From the NCBI GenBank assembly GCA_036005325.1, contig DASYQR010000090.1:1-18048 (forward strand): a stretch of DNA of 18,048 nucleotides, in the 5' to 3' direction. Positions 1 to 6,529 of this stretch are shown in pieces (position 1 is the stretch's first letter; each line of letters begins with the position of its first letter). This DNA comes from SCTG01 sp036005325 (GTDB lineage: Bacteria; Nitrospirota; Nitrospiria; Nitrospirales; NS-4). Below the pieces are notes generated by a model, which ran no database searches, was not told where the DNA came from, and saw only the letters and a program-made list of their open reading frames with translations. The translations under genes were made by a program, and so were the position numbers.

Positions 1-553
1 GATCGCCGGGACTGTCACCGTACATGTAACTCACGTCTAAGTCGAGACCCTGTTCGGCGACGAACCGCTCGGCCGCCAGGCGTTTGCCCTGCCGGTACGG
101 ATAGGGCGCTACCATGCATCCGCTGAAGAGCGTGCCGATTCTCTCTAACCGACCGGCCAGCACTTGGTCGATCTTGAGGTAGGTGGCCAGCGGCTCCACG
201 ATGAAATCAGGCGATCCCGTGAGCAGAACGACCCGATGCCCGTGGGCACGGTGCTCTTTGATGGCCATGCACGCTTGCTCCGAGATGCGCGGACAGACGT
301 GTTCCCAGAAGAAGCTCTTGGCCAGTCCTTCGATGGATGCGATAGGTTTTCCGGCCAGGTAAGCCTTGTACCGGCGGAGCGGGTCGAAGGTCAACGGCGG
401 AACGTTCCGAAAGAGCACCACGAGGCTGCGCGCAAGGTCTCTCGGACCGACCAGACCTTGCCGCCAGAGCAGGCGGAAAAAGGGATGCTCAATGGCATGG
501 CCGGGGACGATCGTGTTGTCGAGATCGAAGAATGCCGCGATGCGTGAACCCAT
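1..553 (-). CDS. HAD-superfamily subfamily IB phosphatase, C-terminus beyond window edge
   Basis: The 184 visible residues read from an ATG at 553 down to the window edge without a stop, so the 3' end is missing. The four HAD motifs are present: motif I FFDLDNT (nucleophile Asp10, acid/base Asp12), motif II LLTGS (Thr112), motif III lysine in QGKR (Lys157), and motif IV YGDSPGD (Asp180, Asp184). The stretch HRVVLLTGSPDFIVEPLA is typical of the IB-type hypothetical phosphatases related to SerB and CicA, usually just over 200 residues, so only a few dozen residues are probably missing. These are cytoplasmic Mg-dependent phosphomonoesterases; the substrate here is unknown. An in-frame GTG lies upstream, but the ATG fits the family N-terminus better. 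No strong Shine-Dalgarno is seen. Family is confident, substrate is not. Confidence 0.88.
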   Translation of the reverse strand, partial: MGSRIAAFFDLDNTIVPGHAIEHPFFRLLWRQGLVGPRDLARSLVVLFRNVPPLTFDPLRRYKAYLAGKPIASIEGLAKSFFWEHVCPRISEQACMAIKEHRAHGHRVVLLTGSPDFIVEPLATYLKIDQVLAGRLERIGTLFSGCMVAPYPYRQGKRLAAERFVAEQGLDLDVSYMYGDSPGD

Positions 554-627
554 GGCTGAAACGGATTCTACGAGGGACACCGATGGCTGTCAACTGCGCG
601 GTAAAGGAAAGATGAAGAGTCTGAGAG

Positions 628-660
628 ATTCCCCCGGGCGCCATACACGCCCGGGGGAAT
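628..660 (-). terminator. Strong hairpin, probable terminator of the 675-1928 gene
   Basis: There is a perfect 13-bp inverted repeat (628-640 against 648-660, ATTCCCCCGGGCG pairing with CGCCCGGGGGAAT) around a 7-nt loop. It lies 15 bases after the stop of the minus-strand secreted-protein gene and upstream of the phosphatase gene. The sequence after it on the minus strand is only pyrimidine-rich (CTCTCAGACTCTTC), not a clean T tract. It is probably a terminator or 3'-end-stabilising hairpin. The rest of 554-674 shows nothing else. Confidence 0.7.
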
Positions 661-674
661 AATCTACCTTCTAT

Positions 675-1928
675 CTATGGAAGCGGTTGTCCCGGTTGGA
701 CACGTCCCGCCAATTTTATGAATGTGGCGACCCCCATATCGGAGACTTCCGCCTCAATCTTATCGCCGGCTTTAAACACGCAGTCCATCCTCGCGCCGGC
801 GCTTGATTTCGTGCCGGGCCCCACGTCAGAGTCCTTCTGCTGCGCCGTGCCCGCTTGATCTTGTGGTTGTCCTGTCGCGTCCGGCTTATCGCTCGCTGAA
901 GGCTCTGGCAGCAAGCCTGAGATGGAACCGGTCTCAGGGCCGCACCACATTCTGGTATTCTGGTTGATCACCACACGCACCTCACTGCCGTGGTGATCCC
1001 TGATCACGTAGTTCTTGCCTTCGACCTTCACCACTTCGCCTCTGACCGCCTGCTTCGCGCCGCCCAGGGTGACGTCTTCGTCCTTGACGCGGTCGCCGAT
1101 CGCAGGATTCACGGGGGTGATTGCGCTTGCCAGCTCCTTGATCTCAGCAGGCGAGAGTTTCCTGATCTCGCTGGCATGCATGTCGCGGTCGGTGACCGAG
1201 GTCCTGCGGGCCGCAATCTTGTCACCGATAGAAAAGGTGCAGGTACCTTGAAAGTCAGGGCCGCAATCCATCTTGGTGTTTTTGTCCACATGCAGGCGCA
1301 CCTGCTTTCCTTCGATATCCTGTATCGTATAGAACTCTCCTTCGGTCAGTACTAACTCACCTTTGACGAACGGGAAGGCCGGCTTCGGAAAATCGCCCGG
1401 TCCGCCTTTTTTCTCGCCCCCTATTTCCGGCTTGAAGTCTGGAGGATAGAGGCCGGGTTCATCCTGGCGTCGAGCTTGCAGCCGCTGCTGCTCCTCAAGA
1501 TTCTGGCGCGCGACATCCTCTGCGCTTAGGCCTTTCCCTGGCACAGCCAGCGGCGCCATCGCCATCTGAATCAGAATGGCATGGCCATCAGGGGCCACCT
1601 GCACCTCGATTTTGTCCCCGACTTTGAAATCGCGGTCCATCCTGGTCTTGTCGTTGTCCATTCTCGTGGTATTTTTATCCACCTGAAAACGAACTTTCTT
1701 CCCGGCAGCAGTTTTCACTACATAGGTCTCTCCCTCGATCTTCACTAACTCACCCCAAACACTCATCTCCTTCGTTATTTTCTGTGGGTCAGGGTTGGGA
1801 GAATCACCAGCCGGGACATCATCCAGCCTAGGTTTACCGGCTTGAATGTCATCAGCTGCGTATGTCCCTGTTCCAAAAGCCAGCATGGCTCCAATCACTA
1901 GCAATCCTATTTTTGTGGGCGTTTTCAT
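675..1928 (-). CDS. Secreted protein with three copies of a small OB-like beta domain
   Basis: A 417-residue protein of unknown function. The ATG at 1928 is preferred over an upstream TTG at 1946 because an AAGGAGGG Shine-Dalgarno sits 6 bases before it and the product then starts with a clean signal peptide (MKTPTKIGLLVIGAMLAFGT, cleavage after TYA at residue 24). The mature part carries three related units at about 56-122, 188-257 and 294-405. Each has the pattern GE(L/V)V..EG..Y.I...G..VR..(V/I)..NT.M, then (F/I)..GDKIE. Unit 3 is interrupted by a Ser/Pro/Gln-rich insert of about 45 residues. Units 2 and 3 have cysteines (MDCGP, MWCGP, MDC) that could form disulfides. The linker near 140-180 is Gln/Arg-rich, then Gly/Pro-rich. 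The product should be periplasmic or extracellular. The gene at 4894-5193 carries one copy of a similar domain. A sigma-54-like promoter lies upstream. It may belong to a DUF5666-like group, but this is not certain. Confidence 0.85.
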   Translation of the reverse strand: MKTPTKIGLLVIGAMLAFGTGTYAADDIQAGKPRLDDVPAGDSPNPDPQKITKEMSVWGELVKIEGETYVVKTAAGKKVRFQVDKNTTRMDNDKTRMDRDFKVGDKIEVQVAPDGHAILIQMAMAPLAVPGKGLSAEDVARQNLEEQQRLQARRQDEPGLYPPDFKPEIGGEKKGGPGDFPKPAFPFVKGELVLTEGEFYTIQDIEGKQVRLHVDKNTKMDCGPDFQGTCTFSIGDKIAARRTSVTDRDMHASEIRKLSPAEIKELASAITPVNPAIGDRVKDEDVTLGGAKQAVRGEVVKVEGKNYVIRDHHGSEVRVVINQNTRMWCGPETGSISGLLPEPSASDKPDATGQPQDQAGTAQQKDSDVGPGTKSSAGARMDCVFKAGDKIEAEVSDMGVATFIKLAGRVQPGQPLP

Positions 1929-1933
1929 CGAAT

Positions 1934-1941
1934 CCCTCCTT
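1934..1941 (-). promoter_or_regulatory. Ribosome binding site fixing the start at 1928
   Basis: The minus strand reads AAGGAGGG, near-perfect complementarity to the 16S rRNA 3' end, with suitable spacing to the ATG at 1928. It would lie inside the coding region if the upstream TTG at 1946 were used, which decides the start. Confidence 0.85.
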
Positions 1942-1979
1942 CGCAAAGCGGTCTCGTGACCCGCTTATTTCATGAAGAG

Positions 1980-1996
1980 TGCATAGGGAGTGCCAA
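1980..1996 (-). promoter_or_regulatory. Candidate sigma-54 (RpoN) -24/-12 promoter
   Basis: The minus strand reads TTGGCACTCCCTATGCA. It has the obligatory GG and GC dinucleotides separated by exactly ten bases and matches the consensus TTGGCAC-N5-TTGCA at all but one of the defined bases (A in place of the first T of TTGCA). It faces the secreted-protein gene and would give a leader of about 40 nt before the ATG at 1928. A perfect palindrome, TGATTAATCA (2028-2037), lies about 30 bases further upstream in AT-rich sequence and could bind a regulator. No activator gene is visible. Confidence 0.55.
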
Positions 1997-2185
1997 GCGC
2001 AAGATATTCATAACGTGTTGATTTCAATGATTAATCAATAATTAGACGGAGAATTTAGACTGGGACGAATGAAGGGATCAGCCTTCAGGGTTTACCCCTT
2101 GTTTCTGGCAAACTATGATTTTTCAATGGCTTGACATGAAGGCATTCTCCTGCAGTGGTGCACGATCATGACGACAGCCGGCACG

Positions 2186-2214
2186 TTGACTCTCCAGGCA
2201 CGCACTCCTATAAT
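2186..2214 (+). promoter_or_regulatory. Sigma-70 promoter of the tRNA-Leu gene
   Basis: TTGACT (2186-2191) and TATAAT (2209-2214) are separated by exactly 17 bases, one mismatch from the full consensus. Transcription would start near 2221, leaving a leader of about 5 nt before the tRNA 5' end at 2226. This is the strongest promoter in the window, as expected for a stable RNA. Confidence 0.9.
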
Positions 2215-2225
2215 TTTTCCCTGGC

Positions 2226-2309
2226 GCCGAAGTGGTGGAATGGCAGACACGCACGTTTGAGGGGCGTGTGGGGAAACCCGTGCGGGTTCAAATCCCGCCT
2301 TCGGCACCA
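2226..2309 (+). tRNA. tRNA-Leu, anticodon GAG
   Basis: A perfect 7-bp acceptor stem (GCCGAAG with CTTCGGC) is followed by discriminator A and an encoded CCA end (2307-2309). The D arm reads GTGGAATGGCAGACAC. The anticodon stem CACGT/GCGTG closes a loop TTGAGGG, putting GAG at 2259-2261. The long variable arm (TGGGGAAACCCGTGC) is typical of class II tRNAs, and the T arm GGGTTCAAATCCC is canonical. It decodes leucine CUC and CUU codons. Confidence 0.97.
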
Positions 2310-2310
2310 A

Positions 2311-2325
2311 ACCCGCTTCGCGGGT
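2311..2325 (+). terminator. Short hairpin directly after tRNA-Leu
   Basis: ACCCGC-TTC-GCGGGT forms a perfect 6-bp stem one base after the encoded CCA. There is no T tract, so it may be a weak terminator or a processing hairpin. Read-through into the gene at 2423 is possible, since no separate promoter is evident there. Confidence 0.4.
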
Positions 2326-2330
2326 GCACA

Positions 2331-2416
2331 GCGTTAACCGTTATACGTTAGACGGTCGCGCCGCAACCGTGCTGACTTCATCTCGAATAACGTTTAACGA
2401 TTAACGGTGAACGATC
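2331..2416. repeat. AACG-type repeat segment, copy 1
   Basis: This intergenic stretch is built from recurring TAACG/AACG words (CGTTAACCGTTATACGTTAG, then CGAATAACGTTTAACGATTA, then ACGGTGAACG), interrupted by a GC-rich piece. It shares CGAATAACG (2384-2392) with the two copies inside the nuo operon at 10030-10112 and 14010-14060. It ends just before the start codon at 2423, like the other copies, which also abut start codons. Confidence 0.7.
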
Positions 2417-2422
2417 ACCCCC

Positions 2423-2818
2423 ATGTCTGAATGGACTCCCAAACTCAACGCCGTCGCCGCGGGCATCGTCGTCACCTTCGGGTTCACGATGGTCTGGAAT
2501 CCCATTCCGCTCTCCTGGACGGTGATGGCCGGGCTCGGGTTTACCGCGCTGCTGGTCTGGTTGGGCCCGACGCCCAAACATGTCTGGGCCTGGGCCTGCC
2601 TGTTTCTCGGGCTAGAGAGTCTGAGCTGGCCGGCCGTGCAGCTGATCAGGTTGAAGATGAGCGGCGTGACGGAACTGAGCGAAGATCAAATGAAGGAACT
2701 CGTCGGCACCATGTTCCTCGGCGTCTTCTTCGCCACCTTCTGGCTCACCTTCGCCTACGGCCTCTTTCGCTGGATCAAACGGGGGGAAACTCCCGACGAG
2801 TCCCCGCCGAAAACATGA
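2423..2818 (+). CDS. Small integral membrane protein of unknown function
   Basis: A 131-residue protein whose family I do not recognise. Hydrophobic segments at about 9-25, 31-47, 53-72 and 93-116 suggest four membrane helices. A short polar, acidic stretch (SGVTELSEDQMKEL, about 80-93) lies before the last helix, and the C-terminal tail is charged and proline-rich (RGETPDESPPKT). There is no signal-peptide cleavage site, so it should be an inner-membrane protein. The ATG at 2423 has only a weak ribosome site (GGTGA at 2406-2410), which lies inside the AACG-type repeat. It could be expressed by read-through from the tRNA promoter. It converges with priA. A different-frame ORF from 2431 is a shadow. 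Confidence 0.75.
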   Translation: MSEWTPKLNAVAAGIVVTFGFTMVWNPIPLSWTVMAGLGFTALLVWLGPTPKHVWAWACLFLGLESLSWPAVQLIRLKMSGVTELSEDQMKELVGTMFLGVFFATFWLTFAYGLFRWIKRGETPDESPPKT

Positions 2819-2829
2819 GAGATCGGAGT

Positions 2830-2857
2830 GTAGGGGCGGTTCGCGAACAGCCCCTAC
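2830..2857. repeat. REP-like palindrome between convergent genes, possible bidirectional terminator
   Basis: GTAGGGGC (2830-2837) pairs with GCCCCTAC (2850-2857) around an inner perfect palindrome GTTCGCGAAC (2839-2848), with one mismatch between the two stems. It lies between the convergent stops of the membrane protein gene and priA; the priA stop codon (2854-2856) is part of the right arm. Related GTAGGGGC-type palindromes are common interspersed repeats in many bacterial genomes. No T tract follows on either strand. Confidence 0.6.
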
Positions 2858-4881
2858 GACAGAAGAGATTGTGGGTCGACGTCGATGTCATAGCGCAGGC
2901 CGCCGGCCTTGCCGGCTTTCTCCAGGTCAGCGAAGGTGACCCGAACGGCCTGCCGTAGCGCGGCTTCATCGGTTCCTTTCACGACTAATTGCCAGCGGAG
3001 GCGTCCCCGCACTTTGGCGGGTGTGGCGGGGATCGGCCCAAGCACTTCAATCTTGTTCTGGGAAGTACCCCCCGCGGTCCGCAACAGGGTGGCCCACCGG
3101 ATCGCAGCGGCTTCCACGAGATCTTCCTTCGTTCCGCTCACACGCAGCCCGATCAGCCGGCCGAAGGGCGGGTACCCCAATGCCTTCCTGGCTGCCAGTT
3201 CGTTTTCATAAAAGATCCCAGGATCACGTTGCGCGAGCGCGCGGATCACGTGGTGCTGCGGGATGTGAGTCTGCAGCATGATCGCGGCGTCGGAATCATG
3301 CGGATCAGCGAGCGTCATCACCTCGCTCAGCGTGTGGTAGGCCTGTTCGGCGGCGTGAAAATCCGGGAGGTGGAGGGTCGCGTCGGGGTTGACCAGACCG
3401 ACCAGCGAGGCGACCGGCCGGGGCATCCGCGTGATGACCAGTAGGGTTCCAATCAGGATGTCCAGTTCTTCCGCTTGCCAGAGAGACAGAATGGCCGCGT
3501 TCGCGCGATCCCCGCCGGCGCGTTGCCGTTCCAGACGGGCGACTCGTGCGGCCGGGAACCGGAGGTGCACTGCTTCTTCGAGGGCCTCGGTGCCCAAGCC
3601 GGTCTGGAACAAACGAGTGCCCGTGCAGGCCGGACACGTCTCGGGGGCCTTTCCGGTTCGCCCGCAGTAGCCACAACGGAGCGTGCCGTCGTGCTTATGG
3701 AACGTCCATCCCACCGAGCAGGCCGGGCACTGCACGGCGTGGCCACAGTCGCGACAGATGAGGACCGACGCATAGCCCTTACGGTTGAGAAACAGGAGAA
3801 CACGTTTCCGAACGACCAGATGAGCCGCCATCGCTTCCAGCAGGGGTGTGCTCAGGATTTCCCCGGAGGGAGTGTCGCGCAAATCCACCACTGTCATCGA
3901 CGGCGCGTTGGCTGAGGCCGAGTGGAGCGCGCGCGCATCCTGATCCCAACCGGTCGCGTGCACGGTCTCCAGCGAAGGATGAGCGGAGGCCAACACGAGC
4001 ACGGCGCCCGAGCGCCTCGCGCGTTCGGCCGCGATCACGCGCGCATCGTATCGCGGGACGTTTTCGGCTTTGTACGCGGGGTGGTCTTCCTGATCAATCA
4101 CGATCAAGCCCACGCGGGAGAGAGGCGCGAAGACGGCTGAGCGTGTTCCGAGGACGACGGCGGCCTCACTTTGCTGGATGCGCGCCCACGCTCTTCGACG
4201 GTCACCGGGGGGAAGTGCCCCATGATACGTTTGGCACCGTCCTCCCCAGCGGGCCGTAAAGAAAGCCTGGACCGCCTCCACACCGGCGGCCTCAGGAACC
4301 AGCACGAGCGCTGTTCGTCCCTGGTCCAACGTCGCCTGGATGGCCTCGCCGTAGAAACCCACGAGAGCGTGGGTCGTGGCGGGCACCAGTACGCTTTCGT
4401 GAGTCTGACGGACGATGGCATCGAGTATCTTCTTATGCAGGGGGGGCAACGCAACAGGGAAGTCGGCAGCAACCGGCGGGGGGACAACCGGCGTCGGCCT
4501 GTCCTCTACGACTCGGGATGTCCGCTTGCGGTTTGTCCGTCCATCGGGCGCGCCGGGAAAGGCCAGCCGGAGGCATTGTCCTAACGGGGCGAGATACCGT
4601 TCCGCCACCCACTCGGTGAGTGCCAGGAGATCGGGCGAGACGCTAGGTGTCTCTTCCAGGCGTGCTGTGACCGGCCGGATGCGGGCAGGTTTACCGCCGG
4701 TTTCCGGTTGGGGTGTGACGGCAACGATATAGCCTGTCAGCGCGCTGCTGCCGAAGGGCACCAGGACACGCATGCCCGGCGTCCAAGGTCCGGCCAGACC
4801 GGAAGGAACGGTGTAGGTGAAGACTCGGTAGAGGCGGCGGGGGACGGCTACTTGGAGATACAGCGGAGGATCGGCAGACAA
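2854..4881 (-). CDS. priA: PriA-family primosomal protein (replication restart) with degenerate helicase motifs
   Basis: At 675 residues this is slightly shorter than typical PriA (about 730). The N-terminal DNA-binding domain (VAVPRRLYRVFTYTVP, from about residue 11), the zinc region with all eight cysteines (376/379, 385/388, 403/406, 416/419) and the C-terminal domain (KALGYPPFGRLIGLRVSG) are recognisable. GTRSAVFAPL and LPDFHAAEQ are also family hallmarks. The ATPase motifs are not intact: the Walker A GSGKT position reads THALV (170-174), the DEEH box reads DQED (263-266), motif V GTQMIAKG reads GTLLVITR (478-485), and motif VI QVAGRAGR reads EVMTLADP (520-527). ATP-driven unwinding is therefore unlikely, while a scaffold or fork-binding role remains possible. 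The start is a TTG at 4881, since an in-frame stop at 4894-4896 leaves no other initiator near the conserved N-terminus. It lies 12 bases after the 4894-5193 gene, probably the same operon. Confidence 0.9.
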   Translation of the reverse strand: MSADPPLYLQVAVPRRLYRVFTYTVPSGLAGPWTPGMRVLVPFGSSALTGYIVAVTPQPETGGKPARIRPVTARLEETPSVSPDLLALTEWVAERYLAPLGQCLRLAFPGAPDGRTNRKRTSRVVEDRPTPVVPPPVAADFPVALPPLHKKILDAIVRQTHESVLVPATTHALVGFYGEAIQATLDQGRTALVLVPEAAGVEAVQAFFTARWGGRCQTYHGALPPGDRRRAWARIQQSEAAVVLGTRSAVFAPLSRVGLIVIDQEDHPAYKAENVPRYDARVIAAERARRSGAVLVLASAHPSLETVHATGWDQDARALHSASANAPSMTVVDLRDTPSGEILSTPLLEAMAAHLVVRKRVLLFLNRKGYASVLICRDCGHAVQCPACSVGWTFHKHDGTLRCGYCGRTGKAPETCPACTGTRLFQTGLGTEALEEAVHLRFPAARVARLERQRAGGDRANAAILSLWQAEELDILIGTLLVITRMPRPVASLVGLVNPDATLHLPDFHAAEQAYHTLSEVMTLADPHDSDAAIMLQTHIPQHHVIRALAQRDPGIFYENELAARKALGYPPFGRLIGLRVSGTKEDLVEAAAIRWATLLRTAGGTSQNKIEVLGPIPATPAKVRGRLRWQLVVKGTDEAALRQAVRVTFADLEKAGKAGGLRYDIDVDPQSLLS

Positions 4882-4893
4882 GGCATGAGGAGG

Positions 4894-5193
4894 CTACGGC
4901 GTGGAGACCCGTAAGGCCGTGTATTGGCCGCCGCCGGTCTGGAACTCCACGGTGACCTGGTCGCCTTTGGCTAAATCCTGGAGAGATTTCCGGCTGCCTG
5001 AAAAAGCCGTCTTCGCGTCCACGACGAAAGTAAACCGATTGCCGTCCGGCTTCTTGACCGTCAGTTTGTTCACCGCCGTGTCGACTTTCACGACCTCACC
5101 GGCGAATTGCTCCCCGGCCAGGGCCCCCGGGATGGTGGCCAGGCAGAAGACGAACGTGAGAGCGATGCGAAGCAGCATGGCGATTCTCATCAT
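4894..5193 (-). CDS. Small secreted protein with one OB-like beta domain
   Basis: 99 residues from the ATG at 5193; ATGs at 5190 and 5178, or a TTG at 5208 overlapping the upstream stop, are alternatives because no clear Shine-Dalgarno is present. A signal peptide (LLRIALTFVFCLATIPGALA, cleavage before GEQF) precedes a domain of about 70 residues: FAGEVVKVDTAVNKLTVKKP, then FTFVVDAKTAF and LAKGDQVTVEF. The pattern resembles the repeated units of the 675-1928 protein, so both probably belong to one family of small periplasmic beta-barrel domains (DUF5666-like, uncertain). It lies between the OmpA-like gene and priA on the same strand and is probably cotranscribed with them. Function unknown; the domain suggests ligand or envelope binding. 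Confidence 0.75.
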   Translation of the reverse strand: MMRIAMLLRIALTFVFCLATIPGALAGEQFAGEVVKVDTAVNKLTVKKPDGNRFTFVVDAKTAFSGSRKSLQDLAKGDQVTVEFQTGGGQYTALRVSTP

Positions 5194-5204
5194 AACAGGA
5201 TCAA

Positions 5205-6425
5205 TCAATTGCCGACAAGAGCCAGATGAGTGCGACGGTTCTTGGCATGGCAGGCCTCGGTTGGCTCGGTGCAGAGCGGCCGCTCCTTCCCGTAACTGAC
5301 CACTTTGACGGTATTGCTGACCCCGAGCTCAGCGAGGAATCGACGGACCTCTTGCGCCCGTTTTTCTCCCAGGGCACGATTATACTCATGACTGCCTCGC
5401 TCGTCGGCATGCCCCTCGATCGTGAGGGCAGCTGTGGGGTTTTGCTTGAGGATGTCCACATGCGCTGTAAGGATATTCTTGGTTTGCTCTGTGAGGTCCC
5501 ACTTATCAAATTCGAAATACACGTCCTCCAACTCCTTCCGCACGGGCCTCGTAGGGGCTGGCTCAGAGGGAACGGCTTTCGCAACCTCCGTGGGGGCCGG
5601 TTCGGTTTTTGGTGGTGGGGCTGGGAGACGATTGACGATGTCGCCCCGCTCGAGGCCCTCGGCGCTTTTCATCACGTAAGCCGTGGCCGTATGCGCCTGC
5701 AACCCAACGACCTTGACCTCGCCCACTGTCAGATCAAGAGTCTTGGCAGTCGCGGATTGCCGGCGGCCGGGACGGATGACGCTGAAGCGGTCACCCAGAG
5801 CCACCCCATCCAGTTCTCCCTTATCGATGTAGAGGACGTCCAGCGACGCAATGATTTGGCGCTGTTCCTTGAAATCAACGATCACGCCTGTGAGTGGATC
5901 GTTGGTGACTTGCTGTGTGGGCACCGGAGGGGGGACCTCGAACATCTTCAGGTGATCGCCTCGGGTCAGGGCGTCAAAGGATTGCACCACCCGGACCTCC
6001 GCCACCCCGTCATCTGCTGCTCTGGTGATCTCGACGACGCCCAGGATGCGGATCATCTGCCCCAGGTACTTCCGCGTGAGGGGATGGTAGACCTGTTTGA
6101 CGGGTCTGAAGATGGTGAGCTGATCACCGACCTTGACGTCGACGGTCGGCTTGATCTTGAGGAAGCCGATATCTCCGTAGCTGAACAGTGACTTCGTTTC
6201 GCGCGCTGCGATTACCGTGGCGGCAATGGGTTCGGGAGCGGCCTGGAGATAGCCGCCTTGAAAGACGATGGCCTGTTCGCCCACCAGCTTGGTGGCGGGC
6301 ACAACCGCAGACGGAGAAGGAGCGCTTTCGGCGAAGATAACGGTGGCGGACCCCCACAGAAGGCCAGCGCCCAGGACGACGACAAGAACTCGGATCCATT
6401 CCGGCTTACGCAGTGTTTTTCTCAT
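5205..6425 (-). CDS. OmpA/Pal-type peptidoglycan-binding envelope protein
   Basis: 406 residues. The start ATG at 6425 has a GGAGG site just upstream. A signal peptide covers 1-32 (cleavage after IFA); there is no lipobox cysteine, so it is not a Pal lipoprotein. Residues 80-160 and 185-265 look like an internal duplication, each with VGD/LGD, (F)RP, GxVxI/V and a closing RGD motif. A proline-rich linker (267-295) leads to a C-terminal OmpA domain (about 300-406) with YFEFDKWDL, EGHADERGSHEYN, GEKRAQEVR and CHAKNRRTH, including the peptidoglycan-binding Asp341 and Arg356 equivalents. Cys385 and Cys392 could form a disulfide. Such proteins anchor the outer membrane to peptidoglycan. It is the first gene of a minus-strand cluster with the 4894-5193 gene and priA, and its own promoter is visible upstream. 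Confidence 0.9.
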   Translation of the reverse strand: MRKTLRKPEWIRVLVVVLGAGLLWGSATVIFAESAPSPSAVVPATKLVGEQAIVFQGGYLQAAPEPIAATVIAARETKSLFSYGDIGFLKIKPTVDVKVGDQLTIFRPVKQVYHPLTRKYLGQMIRILGVVEITRAADDGVAEVRVVQSFDALTRGDHLKMFEVPPPVPTQQVTNDPLTGVIVDFKEQRQIIASLDVLYIDKGELDGVALGDRFSVIRPGRRQSATAKTLDLTVGEVKVVGLQAHTATAYVMKSAEGLERGDIVNRLPAPPPKTEPAPTEVAKAVPSEPAPTRPVRKELEDVYFEFDKWDLTEQTKNILTAHVDILKQNPTAALTIEGHADERGSHEYNRALGEKRAQEVRRFLAELGVSNTVKVVSYGKERPLCTEPTEACHAKNRRTHLALVGN

Positions 6426-6451
6426 GCTACCTCCGCGTTTACAGTGGAATC

Positions 6452-6479
6452 AGGATAGCAGGTCTTGTTGGGAAGTCAA
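6452..6479 (-). promoter_or_regulatory. Sigma-70-like promoter of the OmpA-like gene
   Basis: On the minus strand TTGACT (6479-6474) and TATCCT (6457-6452) are separated by 16 bases, with the ATG at 6425 about 27 bases beyond. The -35 is near-consensus and the -10 matches four of six bases. Confidence 0.6.
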
Positions 6480-6494
6480 GATAAAAACTCTTGA

Positions 6495-6523
6495 TTGACG
6501 GGGGGTTAGGATGGTGTTACTGT
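6495..6523 (+). promoter_or_regulatory. Possible sigma-70 promoter of the 6530 gene
   Basis: TTGACG (6495-6500) and TACTGT (6518-6523) are separated by 17 bases. The -10 is weak. If used, transcription would begin at or very near the ATG at 6530, giving a leaderless or near-leaderless mRNA; no Shine-Dalgarno precedes that ATG. It is divergent from, and about 15 bases away from, the promoter of the OmpA-like gene. Confidence 0.35.
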
Positions 6524-6529
6524 GACTGA

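Noticed and set aside
164..547. Plus-strand open frame over the phosphatase region
   Set aside because: The minus strand carries all HAD motifs in order; the plus-strand product has no features.
2131..2160. TTGACA at 2131-2136 as a second promoter upstream of tRNA-Leu
   Set aside because: There is no -10-like sequence at 16-18 bases; the promoter at 2186-2214 is far better.
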